DNA of 64,000 nt from Blastocatellia bacterium (GTDB lineage Bacteria; Acidobacteriota; Blastocatellia; HR10; J050): assembly GCA_026985075.1 (NCBI GenBank), contig JALSQX010000022.1:1-64000 (forward strand). Direction: 5' to 3'. Positions 43,217 through 52,984 of the stretch are shown here, in pieces (position 1 is the first letter of the stretch; every line of letters begins with the position of its first letter). Below the pieces are notes generated by a model, which was not told the origin of the DNA, did no database searches, and was given only the letters and a program-made list of their open reading frames with translations. A program made the translations under genes and the position numbers.

Positions 43217-44362
43217 ATGATTGATTTCAGCTTGACCGATGAGCAACAGGCGATCAGGAAACTCGCTCATGAGTTTGCCGAGCAGGAGATTGTGCCCGTA
43301 GCCGCCGAATACGACCGGACGGCAAAATTTCCCTGGCCGATTATCGAAAAGGCCTTCGACGTGGGCCTCATGAATCTGAACATCCCGGAGGCCTATGGTG
43401 GAGCGGGGCTCGGATTACTCGATGAATGTCTCGTCGCCGAGGAACTCGCCTGGGGATGTGCGGGGATTAATGCCTCTGTCGGGCTCAACGCGCTGGCCGC
43501 ATTGCCCATCATCATTGCGGGGAATGAAGAGCAAAAGCGTCACTATCTGGGGCGGCTCGCGGCCGAGCGCCAGATGGCGGCCTATGCGCTCACCGAGCCA
43601 GCGGCGGGGTCGGATGTCGTTGGCATTCAAACTGTCGCCCGGCGGGTGGGCGACGAGTATATCTTGACCGGGACGAAAAATTTCATCACCAATGCCTCGG
43701 TGGCCAATTTTTACGTCGTTTTCGCTTACACCGACAAGTCCCAGCGTCATCGCGGGATGAGCGCATTCATCGTGGAACGGGAATGGCCCGGTGTCGCGCC
43801 CGGTCGAAAAGACGACAAGATGGGCCAACGAGCGTCGGACACGGCTCAGTTGATTCTGGAAGACGTCAAGGTGCCCAGATCGAATCTCCTCGGGCGAGAG
43901 GGAGACGGATTCAAAATCGCCATGCACGTGTTCGACCGGTCCCGTCCCGGCGTCGCCGCGGCCGCCGTGGGCGTCGCTCGACGTGCCATGGAGTTGGCGA
44001 TAGCCTACGCGAGGGAACGGACGACGTTCGGTCTCCCCCTGGCCGAGCATCAGGCCATCGGATTCAAGATCGCTCAGATGGCCATGGAGATCACCGCGGC
44101 CCGTCATCTGACCTGGCATGCCGCTTGGCTCGCCGATCACGGCCAGCGAAATACCTTGGAAGCATCCTACGCCAAGTGCTTCGCTGCCGATACCGTGATG
44201 AGAGTGACGACCGAAGCCGTGCAGGTGTTCGGCGGATACGGTTACATGAAGGATTATCCGGTCGAGAAATTGATGCGCGATGCCAAGGTCTTCCAGATTT
44301 ACGAGGGAACTTCGGAGATCCAGCGCCTGATCATGGTCCGGGAGTTGTTCAAGTCGGCGTGA
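43217..44362 (+). CDS. Acyl-CoA dehydrogenase
   Basis: A 381-residue FAD enzyme of the short/medium-chain acyl-CoA dehydrogenase family. It shows YALTEPAAGSDVVGI for the flavin/substrate site, TKNFITNA, DRSRPGVAAAAVGVARRA and VQVFGGYGYMKDYPVEKLMRDAK. The catalytic Glu lies in the C-terminal YEGTSEIQRL. It introduces the alpha-beta double bond into an acyl-CoA and passes electrons to ETF, which is not encoded here. Start behind aggagggcct, nine bases after the ligase stop. Confidence 0.95.
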   Translation: MIDFSLTDEQQAIRKLAHEFAEQEIVPVAAEYDRTAKFPWPIIEKAFDVGLMNLNIPEAYGGAGLGLLDECLVAEELAWGCAGINASVGLNALAALPIIIAGNEEQKRHYLGRLAAERQMAAYALTEPAAGSDVVGIQTVARRVGDEYILTGTKNFITNASVANFYVVFAYTDKSQRHRGMSAFIVEREWPGVAPGRKDDKMGQRASDTAQLILEDVKVPRSNLLGREGDGFKIAMHVFDRSRPGVAAAAVGVARRAMELAIAYARERTTFGLPLAEHQAIGFKIAQMAMEITAARHLTWHAAWLADHGQRNTLEASYAKCFAADTVMRVTTEAVQVFGGYGYMKDYPVEKLMRDAKVFQIYEGTSEIQRLIMVRELFKSA

Positions 44363-44556
44363 GGAGCAACGTCTCCCGTTCGGTTATCCGATGCCCGGGG
44401 TGAGCGCGCGTCGACCTGGAATTGAATGGCTATTCATTCAGTCGGTGGTGTGCTATAATGGCCGCCCTGTTGTGGTCGCAAGCGAAGGCCGAGATGATAG
44501 TCGAACGCACGAAGGCCAGGAAGGCCCATCGCCAGTCCGGGTGAAGGGAGGGACTT

Positions 44557-44985
44557 ATGAGTCACGTTTTTCCCAGTGAGGAATGGGTTGCGACTTTTAA
44601 GGAGCAAATCAATGCCAGTGAGGAGTATAAGCAGTCGGCGGCCGATTGGGAGGCGGGGGATGTCTGTTTTCACATCCAGGCGAATCCCGATATCGGATTG
44701 CCCCAGGATGGTTACATCTGGCTCGACCTCTATCATGGCCAGTGTCGCGACGCTCAACTCGTCGATGCTCAAAAAGGGGAGAGCGCACGGTTCGTCATCA
44801 CGGCGACGTATGACCGCTGGAAGCAGCTCATCACGGGCCAGCTCGATCCCGTCACGGCGATGATGATGGGGCAGATGAAGGTCAAAGGGAACCTCGGGGA
44901 GCTCATCAGGTACACGCGAGCGGCGAAGGAACTCATCGCTTGTGCCGGCCGCGTCCCAACCCGGTTTCTCGGAGGCGAGGGATGA
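44557..44985 (+). CDS. SCP2 sterol-carrier-like domain protein
   Basis: A 142-residue lipid-binding SCP2-fold protein: an N-terminal helix (EEWVATFKEQINASEEYKQS), beta strands, a FVITATYDRWKQLITGQLDP block and MMGQMKVKGNLGEL, all standard for the family. Such proteins bind acyl-CoAs or sterols and can present them to enzymes. A 194-base gap with its own TATAAT-like element (near 44,452) precedes it. Its stop overlaps the start of the DUF35 gene, so the two are translationally coupled. Confidence 0.85.
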   Translation: MSHVFPSEEWVATFKEQINASEEYKQSAADWEAGDVCFHIQANPDIGLPQDGYIWLDLYHGQCRDAQLVDAQKGESARFVITATYDRWKQLITGQLDPVTAMMMGQMKVKGNLGELIRYTRAAKELIACAGRVPTRFLGGEG

Positions 44986-45437
44986 GTGAAGAGGTCATCA
45001 TTCAACACACGGCCCTGCGGATTCCTTATTCGTGGGCGGCCGGGGCACACGCCACGCGGTTCTATCGTGAGATAGCCGAACACCGGAGGATCATGGGGAC
45101 TCGATGTCCACGGTGCGGGCGGGTATTAGTCCCGGCGAGAAAGAGCTGCAGTCGATGCTTTCAGGATACCACCGAGTGGGTCGAGGTGGGACCGATTGGC
45201 GTGGTCACGAGTTTCACCATCGTCCATTATTCCGAGCCTCAGATTCAACCGATGAAGCCGCCCTTCGCCATTGCCCTCATTCGTCTTGACGGCGCCGATA
45301 CAGCTCTCCTTCACCTGCTCGGAGAGGTCGAGCTTTCCAAGATCAGAACCGGGATGAGAGTGGAACCTGTTTTCGCCGATGAGCCGAAAGGTCATATCTT
45401 GGATATTCGATATTTTAAGCCGGTATCTATCGATTGA
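44982..45437 (+). CDS. DUF35/OB-fold Zn-ribbon acyl-CoA-associated protein (first copy)
   Basis: A 151-residue protein with a rubredoxin-like zinc ribbon (CPRCGRVLVPARKSCSRC, residues ~42-59) and a C-terminal OB fold (GVVTSFTIVHYSEP, then the ALIRLDGAD strand). DUF35 proteins form tight complexes with thiolase-fold enzymes, as ChsH2 with the Ltp2 aldolase in steroid side-chain breakdown. Here the thiolase-fold gene follows by 12 bases. ATG 44982 overlaps the SCP2 stop (ATGA). The role is inferred from family and context. Confidence 0.85.
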   Translation: MSEEVIIQHTALRIPYSWAAGAHATRFYREIAEHRRIMGTRCPRCGRVLVPARKSCSRCFQDTTEWVEVGPIGVVTSFTIVHYSEPQIQPMKPPFAIALIRLDGADTALLHLLGEVELSKIRTGMRVEPVFADEPKGHILDIRYFKPVSID

Positions 45438-45449
45438 GGACCAGCGGTG

Positions 45450-46598
45450 ATGAGCCAGCGCGTTGCCATTGTCGGTATCGCCCAGACGACATTCCAATCA
45501 GCAAAACGGGCACAGAACTACGCCGAACTCGTGCACGAGGTGGTCTCGGAGTTGTTCACGAAGACCGGGGCCACTCACGACGATGTGGACAATATCGTCT
45601 CTGCCTCTTCGGACTTCTGGGATGGTCGGACGATCTCCAATATGGCCATCCAGGATGTCGTCGGGGCCTACATGAAGTCGGAATCCAAAGTTTCGTCCGA
45701 TGGTACGCTGGCCGTCCTTTATGGGATGATGCGCATTCTCTCGGGACAGTACAAGACGACGCTCGTAGTGGCCCATAGTAAGGGTTCCGAGGGGACTCCC
45801 AACCTGATTGCCAACGCGGCCTTCGATCCCATCTATCAGCGTCAATTAGGCATCGATGGCCTCTCGGCGTCGGCGCTCCAGGCGCGTCGATACATGGAGA
45901 AATATGGCGTTTCCGAAGAGGAGGTCGCCCTCGTCTCGGTGAAAAATCTGGCCAACGCCAGGAAGAATCCCTACGCCCAGGTTGCCGGCGAGTTCACCGT
46001 CGATGACGTCATGCAATCGGGCTATTTGGCCGAGCCTATCAAGAAACTGGAAGCCTCTCCCATTTCCGATGGGGCCTGCGCTCTCTTGCTGGCTCGGGAG
46101 GACCTGGTCGATCGATTCACCGATAAGCCCGTTTGGCTGAAAGGCGTTGGGCATTGTCAGGATTGCTATTATCTCGGCGATCGAGATCTGGCGGAATCCG
46201 AAGCTCTGGCCGTCGCCGCCCAGCGAGCCTACGCCATGGCCGGCATCCGTGATCCTGGAAAAGAGATCGATGTCGCCGAAGTCTATGATGCTTTTTCCTA
46301 TCAGGAGCTCATGTGGACGGAAATCCTGGGCCTTTGTCCCAGAGGGGAAGGTGTTGAGCTCATCAGATCGGGAGTCAGTACCATTGATGGAACTCTGCCG
46401 GTGAATCCCTCTGGTGGAGTCCTCGCTGCCCATGCCGTCATCGTTGCCGGACTGGTGCGCGTGGCCGAAGCCGCCCTGCAACTGAGAGGCGAAGCGGGCC
46501 AGCATCAAATTTCCGGCGTGAAGACGGCGTTGGCTCATGGCAGCTTCGGGTATTGCGGGCAAATGCACTGTGTGTGGATTTTGTCCAATGAGAAGTGA
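45450..46598 (+). CDS. Thiolase-fold protein lacking the nucleophilic Cys (first copy)
   Basis: A 382-residue member of the SCP-x/thiolase superfamily. The N-terminal VAIVGIAQTTF and the C-terminal VNPSGGVLAAHAV are clear. Where classical thiolases have the acyl-accepting Cys, this sequence reads ESKVSSDGTLAVLYG, with Ser. The His of the NPSGG..H motif is kept and a Cys-containing GSFGYCGQ ends the protein. With the preceding DUF35 gene it resembles aldolase-type pairs such as Ltp2-ChsH2 rather than a ketoacyl-CoA thiolase. ATG 45450 is preferred to GTG 45447. Confidence 0.85.
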   Translation: MSQRVAIVGIAQTTFQSAKRAQNYAELVHEVVSELFTKTGATHDDVDNIVSASSDFWDGRTISNMAIQDVVGAYMKSESKVSSDGTLAVLYGMMRILSGQYKTTLVVAHSKGSEGTPNLIANAAFDPIYQRQLGIDGLSASALQARRYMEKYGVSEEEVALVSVKNLANARKNPYAQVAGEFTVDDVMQSGYLAEPIKKLEASPISDGACALLLAREDLVDRFTDKPVWLKGVGHCQDCYYLGDRDLAESEALAVAAQRAYAMAGIRDPGKEIDVAEVYDAFSYQELMWTEILGLCPRGEGVELIRSGVSTIDGTLPVNPSGGVLAAHAVIVAGLVRVAEAALQLRGEAGQHQISGVKTALAHGSFGYCGQMHCVWILSNEK

Positions 46599-46624
46599 GC
46601 GTGAATAATCCGAAGGGGTGAATC

Positions 46625-47773
46625 ATGCCCAAGAGCGTGGCCATCATCGGGAGCGGACAAACGAACCACACTTCGCGTCGGGCGGATGTGAACATCCCGG
46701 AATTGATCAAAGAGGCGGTGGATCGGGCGTTGGCCGATGCTGATCTCACTATTGATGACATCGATGCCGTGGTCATCGGCAATATGGAGCACTTCGAGGG
46801 GATCAATCTCTCTGACATGTGGGCGTCGGAGGGGTCTGGTGCGGTCATGAAACCGGCGATGAAGATCGCCACTGGTGGAACCACGGGAGCGTCAGTGGCC
46901 GCCTGTGCCTACTATCACTGTGCCTCGGGACTGTTCGATCGCGTGCTGGCCATTGGGTGGGAGAAACTCTCTGAGAGCGACACGACGACGGGCATCATCA
47001 CCGCCTTCGATCCCATCGTGGAGCGATTGACTTTAGCCGGAGCTGTAGGGGGACTGGCCATCGAGGCGAACCTCTACATGACGAGCTATGGAATCACCCA
47101 AGAACAGGTGGCCAAGGCAGCGGTGATGGCCCGAAAAAACGCTCAGAGGAATCCTCACGCCCATCTCAAGTTAGACCTGACCGTCGAGCAAGTGCTCCAC
47201 TCTCCCATGATCGCCTACCCCATCCATTACCTGGACATGTGCCCGACCTCCGACGGGGCTTGTGCGGTGATCTTCGCCAGCGAGGACGTGGCCCGGAAGA
47301 GCGCTCATCCCCCCGCCTGGGTCAAGGCTGCCGTCTGTCGGCATAATCATCCCTACATTGGGGACGTGGATTGGCGGAAGAATACGCTGGAGTCAGCAGC
47401 TATTGAGGCTTACCGACTGGCCGGTATCACCAATCCCCGCCGGGAATTGGATGTCATCGAACTGTACGATCCGGCGAGTTTTGCTCTTTTGTCCTGGATC
47501 GAAAGCTTGCACATCTGTGGTCCGGGGGAAGGAGGGAAGATGATCGACGCGGGGGCCATCACGATGGAGGGCGATATCCCGGTCAATCCCTCTGGGGGGG
47601 TGATATCGACCAATCCCATTGGTGCCACGGCTCTCATCCGGGTGGCCGAAGCCGCCCTCCAGATTCAGGGTAAGGCGGATGCCAGACAAGTCGAAGGTGT
47701 TCGGACAGCTTTGGCTACTGGATTCGGCGGATCGTATTGGAGCGAGGTCTTCATCTTGGGGAGGACACCATGA
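46625..47773 (+). CDS. Thiolase-fold protein lacking the nucleophilic Cys (second copy)
   Basis: A 382-residue thiolase-superfamily protein. It opens VAIIGSGQTNH. The nucleophile region reads MKIATGGTTGASVAACAY, again without the usual Cys, and the NPSGG motif continues VISTNPIG with Asn where the catalytic His would stand. The C-terminus is ALATGFGGSYW. It is followed, with ATGA overlap, by a second DUF35 gene, forming a second pair. Retro-aldol cleavage or a structural role in the complex is more likely than thiolysis. Start behind gaaggggtgaatc. Confidence 0.85.
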   Translation: MPKSVAIIGSGQTNHTSRRADVNIPELIKEAVDRALADADLTIDDIDAVVIGNMEHFEGINLSDMWASEGSGAVMKPAMKIATGGTTGASVAACAYYHCASGLFDRVLAIGWEKLSESDTTTGIITAFDPIVERLTLAGAVGGLAIEANLYMTSYGITQEQVAKAAVMARKNAQRNPHAHLKLDLTVEQVLHSPMIAYPIHYLDMCPTSDGACAVIFASEDVARKSAHPPAWVKAAVCRHNHPYIGDVDWRKNTLESAAIEAYRLAGITNPRRELDVIELYDPASFALLSWIESLHICGPGEGGKMIDAGAITMEGDIPVNPSGGVISTNPIGATALIRVAEAALQIQGKADARQVEGVRTALATGFGGSYWSEVFILGRTP

Positions 47774-48285
47774 GGCGAGAAGAAGGGAAGGAATATCTTT
47801 ACATCACCCTCCACACCGAGCTTCCATATCAGTATTCAGCGGGCCGCTACATGAGTCGGTTCCTCACGACCCTCCGGGATGAGGCCAAGATCCTCGCCTC
47901 TCGCTGCACCCAGTGTGGAACGGTGCTCGTGCCCCCGAGGGTGGTTTGCGGCAACTGCTTCGCCGAGATGAAGGACTTCGTCGAGGTTGGTCCTCGTGGA
48001 ACGCTGAAGACGTTCTCCGTCATCAACTTCCCATTCATCGATCCGTTCACCGGCGTCCAGCGCCCCGTACCCTACGGTTATGCCATTGTGCAGTTGGATG
48101 GGTGCGACAACTGGTTGCCCCATTTTCTTGACGAAATCGATGTCCAAAAGTTGCGCATCGGATTGCGCGTGGAAGCTGTTTTTAAGCCTCGGGAGGAGAG
48201 AGAGGGAGCGATGACCGATATTCTCCATTTCCGAGTGATCGGCGACCGATCGAGGGAGAGCAGCCCTGAGGGAGAGGTCTCATAA
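47770..48285 (+). CDS. DUF35/OB-fold Zn-ribbon protein (second copy)
   Basis: A 171-residue DUF35 protein. Zinc ribbon CTQCGTVLVPPRVVCGNC (residues ~47-64), followed by the OB-fold strands (GTLKTFSVINFPF, YGYAIVQLDG). ATG 47770 overlaps the stop of the second thiolase-fold gene, indicating coupled translation. The long charged C-terminal tail (RSRESSPEGEVS) is not conserved-looking. It probably forms a complex with the neighbouring thiolase-fold protein. Confidence 0.87.
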   Translation: MRREEGKEYLYITLHTELPYQYSAGRYMSRFLTTLRDEAKILASRCTQCGTVLVPPRVVCGNCFAEMKDFVEVGPRGTLKTFSVINFPFIDPFTGVQRPVPYGYAIVQLDGCDNWLPHFLDEIDVQKLRIGLRVEAVFKPREEREGAMTDILHFRVIGDRSRESSPEGEVS

Positions 48286-48303
48286 ACGGGCGAGGAGTGA
48301 GAA

Positions 48304-48750
48304 GTGCCGATGAGTAAGTATTTTGAAGACTTCAACGTTGGAGACGAATTCGAATCGCCGGGGAGAACGGTGACCGAGGCGGATATCGTCAATTTCGCTG
48401 GCCTCACCGGCGATTGGAGCGAGCTTCATGTCAACAGCGAATTCGCCAAGAAAGGGACATTTGGACGGCGGATCGCTCATGGGGCGCTGACCTTCAGTAT
48501 CTCCACCGGGTTAACGGTCCGGTTGGGGTTGATCGACGACGCACTCATTGCGTTCTATGGCGTTGATCGGTTGAGATTCGTTCATCCGGTCTTCATTGGC
48601 GACACCATCAGGGTGAGGAAACGAGTGGAATCAAAAGATAATAAAGACGAGCGGAGCGGTATTATCGGCTTCCGAACCGAGGTCCTCAATCAAAATGATC
48701 AAGTCGTTCTCACCTATCAGGACAAGGTGTTGCTCAAGAAACGTGGGTGA
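48304..48750 (+). CDS. MaoC-like hydratase
   Basis: A 148-residue hot-dog-fold hydratase of the MaoC/R-specific enoyl-CoA hydratase family. TVTEADIVNFAGLTGDWSELH contains the catalytic Asp and His, and GRRIAHGALTFS is the family's substrate-tunnel motif. It adds water to an enoyl-CoA. It ends the acyl-CoA operon, after the second DUF35 gene. GTG 48304 (gaggagtgagaa upstream) is chosen; ATG 48310 is possible. Confidence 0.88.
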   Translation: MPMSKYFEDFNVGDEFESPGRTVTEADIVNFAGLTGDWSELHVNSEFAKKGTFGRRIAHGALTFSISTGLTVRLGLIDDALIAFYGVDRLRFVHPVFIGDTIRVRKRVESKDNKDERSGIIGFRTEVLNQNDQVVLTYQDKVLLKKRG

Positions 48751-49122
48751 ACGATACGTCCAGTAGAGTTGCGGCTCATCATCGACCAAGATAGACGCTT
48801 GGCCTCCTCGCCCCGACCTACAGCAGGCATGATTCCTTCAAAGGGCGCCAGAGCCCATCCAGAAGAAAAGATGATCCGTGTGGCGGGGCCCGCGACAGTT
48901 CCGCAGGGACAAGCGCTCCCGGATCTGAAAGCTTCCTGGATGGGCTTTGGCAGGTGACGAGCGTGATCATCCCGACCCCGGAGCCAATCATAGCCGAGAA
49001 AAGGCGCGCCTTCCCGGCGGGAAAAACCCGCTCCTCGACACCAGGAAAGCGTTCGGCATTCAGTTGGATGGGGTCATGACCCGAGTGATTCAGGTTCTCT
49101 CTTCGTGCCGTTGGTTTTGATC
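48751..49122. other. Intergenic region between the acyl-CoA operon and the cold-shock gene
   Basis: About 370 bases with no gene, clear terminator or repeat recognised. Confidence 0.4.
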
Positions 49123-49329
49123 TTATTCTATTTTCACGACATTGGCAGCCTGTAATCCTCTCGGGGTTTCAACCAGCTCGAACTGAACGAGATCTCCCTC
49201 TGAGAGCGTACGGAATCCCTCCGCCTGAATGGCAGAAAAATGAACAAACACATCTTCACCATTGCTTCGTTCAATGAACCCATAGCCCTTCCGTTCACTG
49301 AACCATTTGACTCTTCCTGTTTCGTTCAT
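49123..49329 (-). CDS. Cold-shock/nucleic-acid-binding protein (CspA family)
   Basis: A 68-residue cold-shock domain protein: [17 protein letters not shown] holds the RNP1 motif KGYGFIE, and DVFVHFSAI holds RNP2. The length and the [10 protein letters not shown] end are typical. It binds single-stranded RNA or DNA as a chaperone. A spacing of about 175 bases to the next upstream gene start on this strand could hold the long 5' leader common in this family. It is not known whether it is cold-induced. Confidence 0.96.
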   Translation of the reverse strand: MNETGRVKWFSERKGYGFIERSNGEDVFVHFSAIQAEGFRTLSEGDLVQFELVETPRGLQAANVVKIE

Positions 49330-49531
49330 GCACTGACTCCTACTGATAAAAATCTCATCGTCTTTGTGTGGTCCAGCGTGGCGGCATCAGTCCCATCACC
49401 GTGTCGCCCCTCCGGGAGCAGGATCACGTCGCTACCCGTCGAGTCAGCTGGTCCACGCAAAAACAATCACGGCCCACAGCATACGGGAAAAGAGCTTTGA
49501 TGTCAATAATGTGCTGTGAAATTTTCCTTCC

Positions 49532-50305
49532 TCAGCGCCGTGGGGCACACTCGAGGAGAGCCTCGTGAATCGTGTGCCAGGCTGACTCGATGAGTTCATC
49601 GAGCCTCTCCAATCCATAGGTCGAGGCATCCAGGGGAGGATGTACAATGACTCGAATCGTTCCTGGCCAAACGCCAATCTGGCCCTTGGGCATGATCTCA
49701 TAGGATCCGGCAATGGTGACCGGCACGATGGGCGTTTGTGACTCGAGCGCCATATAAAAAGCCCCTTTTTTGAATCGGCGCATGTGCCCATCAGGGGTGC
49801 GCGTACCTTCGGGGTAGACGATGAAGCTCCGTCCGGCTCGGACCCGTTGGGCAGCCCGTTGAGTGCTCTCAATGGCCCGTGCCCGATCGCCTCGATCTAT
49901 GGGAACGGAACCCGTCCAGCGCAAACCGATGTTGAGGATAGGGACTTTGAGCAGTTCTTTCTTGGCCAGGAAAGCGAAATTCCGATCGAGGCAAAGGAGC
50001 ATAGCGGGGATGTCGAGCCAGCTCTGATGGTTGGCGACGAAAATATAATGTTGATCAGGTCGGATATTCTCCAGACCCCGGCATTCCAGTCTCACTCCTG
50101 TCATCCTCAAGCCGACACGGCAAGCGAGGCGGACGGGGGCATAAATGACGTTCAGTCGTCGCGTGAGGGCGAAAAGGAGCAACAGAATGGGCCCAACGAG
50201 AAGGAGCAGGCTCCCCCAGAACAGGATGAGAAGGCCGCCCCGAAGCATGGCATGGACGGATCCTCTTGTCATCGCATCTCGGTTTGATATAGAGTTAGCC
50301 TCCAT
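49532..50305 (-). CDS. plsC: 1-acyl-sn-glycerol-3-phosphate acyltransferase
   Basis: A 257-residue membrane-bound acyltransferase. The N-terminal hydrophobic helix (LILFWGSLLLLVGPILLLL) is followed by VANHQSWLDIP (catalytic NHx4D motif), the VPIDRGDR block and YPEGTRT. It makes phosphatidic acid in phospholipid synthesis. ATG 50305 is chosen; an internal ATG at 50272 is also possible. It is transcribed away from the M14 peptidase gene. Confidence 0.92.
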   Translation of the reverse strand: MEANSISNRDAMTRGSVHAMLRGGLLILFWGSLLLLVGPILLLLFALTRRLNVIYAPVRLACRVGLRMTGVRLECRGLENIRPDQHYIFVANHQSWLDIPAMLLCLDRNFAFLAKKELLKVPILNIGLRWTGSVPIDRGDRARAIESTQRAAQRVRAGRSFIVYPEGTRTPDGHMRRFKKGAFYMALESQTPIVPVTIAGSYEIMPKGQIGVWPGTIRVIVHPPLDASTYGLERLDELIESAWHTIHEALLECAPRR

Positions 50306-50331
50306 GATCAATCCACTCCAGGAGCGGTGAG

Positions 50332-52944
50332 ATGAAAGGAGCCATCAGAGTCGCCATCATCATCTGTTGTCTCTCCATTGTGGCCGGGTCGGTGGCCGGC
50401 CAAGGGGTGATTCCATCCCCAAAGTCGGTGCTCGGATTTGAGCCCGGGCAGGAGCGTCATCTGGCCAACTGGAGCGCCATCACTCGTTACTTCAAACAGC
50501 TCGCCGCCGCTTCGCCCCGAGTCGAACTCCAGGAATTCGGCCAATCCACGCTCAAAAGGCCCTTGATTGTAGCAGTGATCAGCTCAGAAGCCAACCTGAA
50601 AAAGTTGGACCGAATACGGGAAATTCAGCGGTTGTTGGCCGATCCCCGGCTCATCGTCGATGAGAACGAGGCCCGCCAGCTCATCGAAGAGGGAAAAGTG
50701 GTGGTCGCCATCAACTGCTCGATCCATTCCACGGAGATCGTCGCTTCGCAGATGTCCATGGAACTGGCCTATCAGTTGGCCACTGAGGATTCGGCCGAAG
50801 TGAAGCAGATCCTGGATCATACCGTCATTCTCCTTTTCCCTAGCGTCAATCCCGATGGGATCGATCTGGTCGCCGCCTGGTACGAGAAGACGCTGGGAAC
50901 GCCATTTGAGGGGACGGCGCCACCGGAACTCTACCATCCCTATGCCGGACATGATAATAATCGCGATTGGTTCATGTTGACCCAGGTGGAGACGCGAGCT
51001 GTCACGAGGCTCTTCTACCAGGAATGGTTTCCCCAGATCGTTTATGATATCCATCAGATGGGACGAAATGGGGCGCGGATGTTCGTTCCGCCGTTTTACG
51101 ATCCGCCCAATCCTAATATTGATCCCCTCATTTTGCAGGAGATCGCCCGCATAGGGAGTCATATGGGCCTCGCTTTGACGGCGGCAGGATTCAAGGGTGT
51201 ATTAACTCGCGCGCAGTATACGACTTGGTGGCATGGAGGATTTCGAACGGCTCCTTACTATCATAATGCCGTGGGGCTCCTCACCGAAGCGGCCAGCGCC
51301 CGATTGATGTCGCCAGTGGTCATTCGGTGGGATGACCTTCGAGGTCACCCGGCCGGATTCCCCAATCCGCACCAGCGTCGAACGAATTTCCCCGATCCCT
51401 GGCCGGGTGGGCTCTGGCAACCAAAGGATATCCTGGACATGGAGCTCATCACCTCGCGATCGCTCCTGCTGCTGGCCGCTCGCTATAAGGGGGACATCCT
51501 GCGGCACTTCTATCGTCTCGGTCAAAAGGCGATTGACCTGGGGCGAAGGACCCCGCCCTTCGCCTACCTCATCCCGCCCGAACAGCACGACCCACCCACG
51601 GCGATTCGGATGGTGAATATTTTAATGGAGCAGGGCATCGAGATCCATCGCGCCCGGCGCCCATTCGTCGTCGATGGCGTGCGCTATCCAGCGGGAACAT
51701 TCGTCATTCTCATGGCCCAGCCCTATCGGGCATGTGTGAAGGCGCTCTTGGACGTTCAACACTATCCGTTGCTGAGGTCATCCGCGGATGGAGGAGTCCA
51801 ACGACCGTACGATATCGCTGGCTGGACGCTTCCCATGCAAATGGGCGTGCGCGTCGTTCGGATTGATCGACCGTTCGAAGCGGATTTGAGGAAGGTTCAA
51901 CGGGCAACACTCTCTCGTGTGGGCATCGTTCCCGTTCCCTGGGGCGAGCCTCCGGCCCTGTGGATCGTTCGCCCTCGGGCCAACAACGCTTTCGCTCTGG
52001 TCAACGAGTTGATGCGCTCGGAGGAGAGCGTTCGGGTGGGACGACTCCGCCATGATATTGAGATCGATGAAAAACTCTATGAGCGAGGAAGTTTCGTTCT
52101 GACGCCGCCCGCTCATCGGCCGCTCTCGGTCGATCGGCGCATCGCTGAGCTGGCCGAGAAGTACATGGTGATGGTCTATCCGGTCAGACACATTCCTGAT
52201 GACGTCATCGCTCCCCTCTCGATGCCGCGGATCGGAATCTATCGGAGTTGGGTTCCCGTGACTGACGAAGGGTGGACGCGTTGGGTGTTGGACCAGTTCG
52301 GGTTCACTTACCAGAACGTGCGCGATGCCGATGTGCGAGAAGGGCATCTAGAGGATCAATTTGACTGCCTCATCGTTCCCGACCAGGCATACCGGCAAAT
52401 CCTGGACGGACATGCTGAGGGGAAATATCCACAGCCATATACGGGCGGATTGGGGCTCGCGGGGGTACAACAACTCCGAGCCTTTGTGGAGAGGGGGGGG
52501 ACGTTAATCTGTATCGGTCGCGCCTGTCAGCTCGCTTTGGAGCATTTCGATCTCATGGTCCGCAATCCACTCGCTTCTTTGTCTCGGGAGGAATTCGCCT
52601 GTCCGGGTTCCATTCTCGGTTTGGAGGTGGATAATCTGCATCCTCTGGGGTATGGAATGCCCACTCAGGCCATGGCCTTTTTCCGCAATAGCATGGCCTT
52701 CGATGTTCTGGAGGCGCCCGGAGATGCTTCTATCCGCGTCGTTGCTCGTTACGCTTCATCTGACGTGCTCAAGAGCGGATACCTCCACGGCGAGGAGCAG
52801 ATTGCCGGGCGGCCAGCCATCCTCGACATTCCCCTGGGTCGCGGGCGGGTGATCCTGATCGGTTTCCCCCCAGTGCACCGAGGTCAACCGCACGGAACAT
52901 TTAAGTTGTTGTTCAATGCCCTGTTGGAGAGTGCGCCTCATTGA
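50332..52944 (+). CDS. Secreted M14-family zinc carboxypeptidase
   Basis: An 870-residue protein with a signal peptide (VAIIICCLSIVAGSVAGQG) and an M14 metallocarboxypeptidase domain. Zinc ligands are His132 and Glu135 (IHSTE) with His241 (YDIHQMGRNG). The large C-terminal half (after ~residue 400) resembles the extra domain of the long bacterial M14 proteins, which end in a glutamine-amidotransferase-like segment. It probably digests extracellular or periplasmic peptides. The start follows ggagcggtgag. Confidence 0.9.
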   Translation: MKGAIRVAIIICCLSIVAGSVAGQGVIPSPKSVLGFEPGQERHLANWSAITRYFKQLAAASPRVELQEFGQSTLKRPLIVAVISSEANLKKLDRIREIQRLLADPRLIVDENEARQLIEEGKVVVAINCSIHSTEIVASQMSMELAYQLATEDSAEVKQILDHTVILLFPSVNPDGIDLVAAWYEKTLGTPFEGTAPPELYHPYAGHDNNRDWFMLTQVETRAVTRLFYQEWFPQIVYDIHQMGRNGARMFVPPFYDPPNPNIDPLILQEIARIGSHMGLALTAAGFKGVLTRAQYTTWWHGGFRTAPYYHNAVGLLTEAASARLMSPVVIRWDDLRGHPAGFPNPHQRRTNFPDPWPGGLWQPKDILDMELITSRSLLLLAARYKGDILRHFYRLGQKAIDLGRRTPPFAYLIPPEQHDPPTAIRMVNILMEQGIEIHRARRPFVVDGVRYPAGTFVILMAQPYRACVKALLDVQHYPLLRSSADGGVQRPYDIAGWTLPMQMGVRVVRIDRPFEADLRKVQRATLSRVGIVPVPWGEPPALWIVRPRANNAFALVNELMRSEESVRVGRLRHDIEIDEKLYERGSFVLTPPAHRPLSVDRRIAELAEKYMVMVYPVRHIPDDVIAPLSMPRIGIYRSWVPVTDEGWTRWVLDQFGFTYQNVRDADVREGHLEDQFDCLIVPDQAYRQILDGHAEGKYPQPYTGGLGLAGVQQLRAFVERGGTLICIGRACQLALEHFDLMVRNPLASLSREEFACPGSILGLEVDNLHPLGYGMPTQAMAFFRNSMAFDVLEAPGDASIRVVARYASSDVLKSGYLHGEEQIAGRPAILDIPLGRGRVILIGFPPVHRGQPHGTFKLLFNALLESAPH

Positions 52945-52984
52945 TGGGAATCGAGTCGGTTGGCGGGCGAGATCTCACAGGGGC

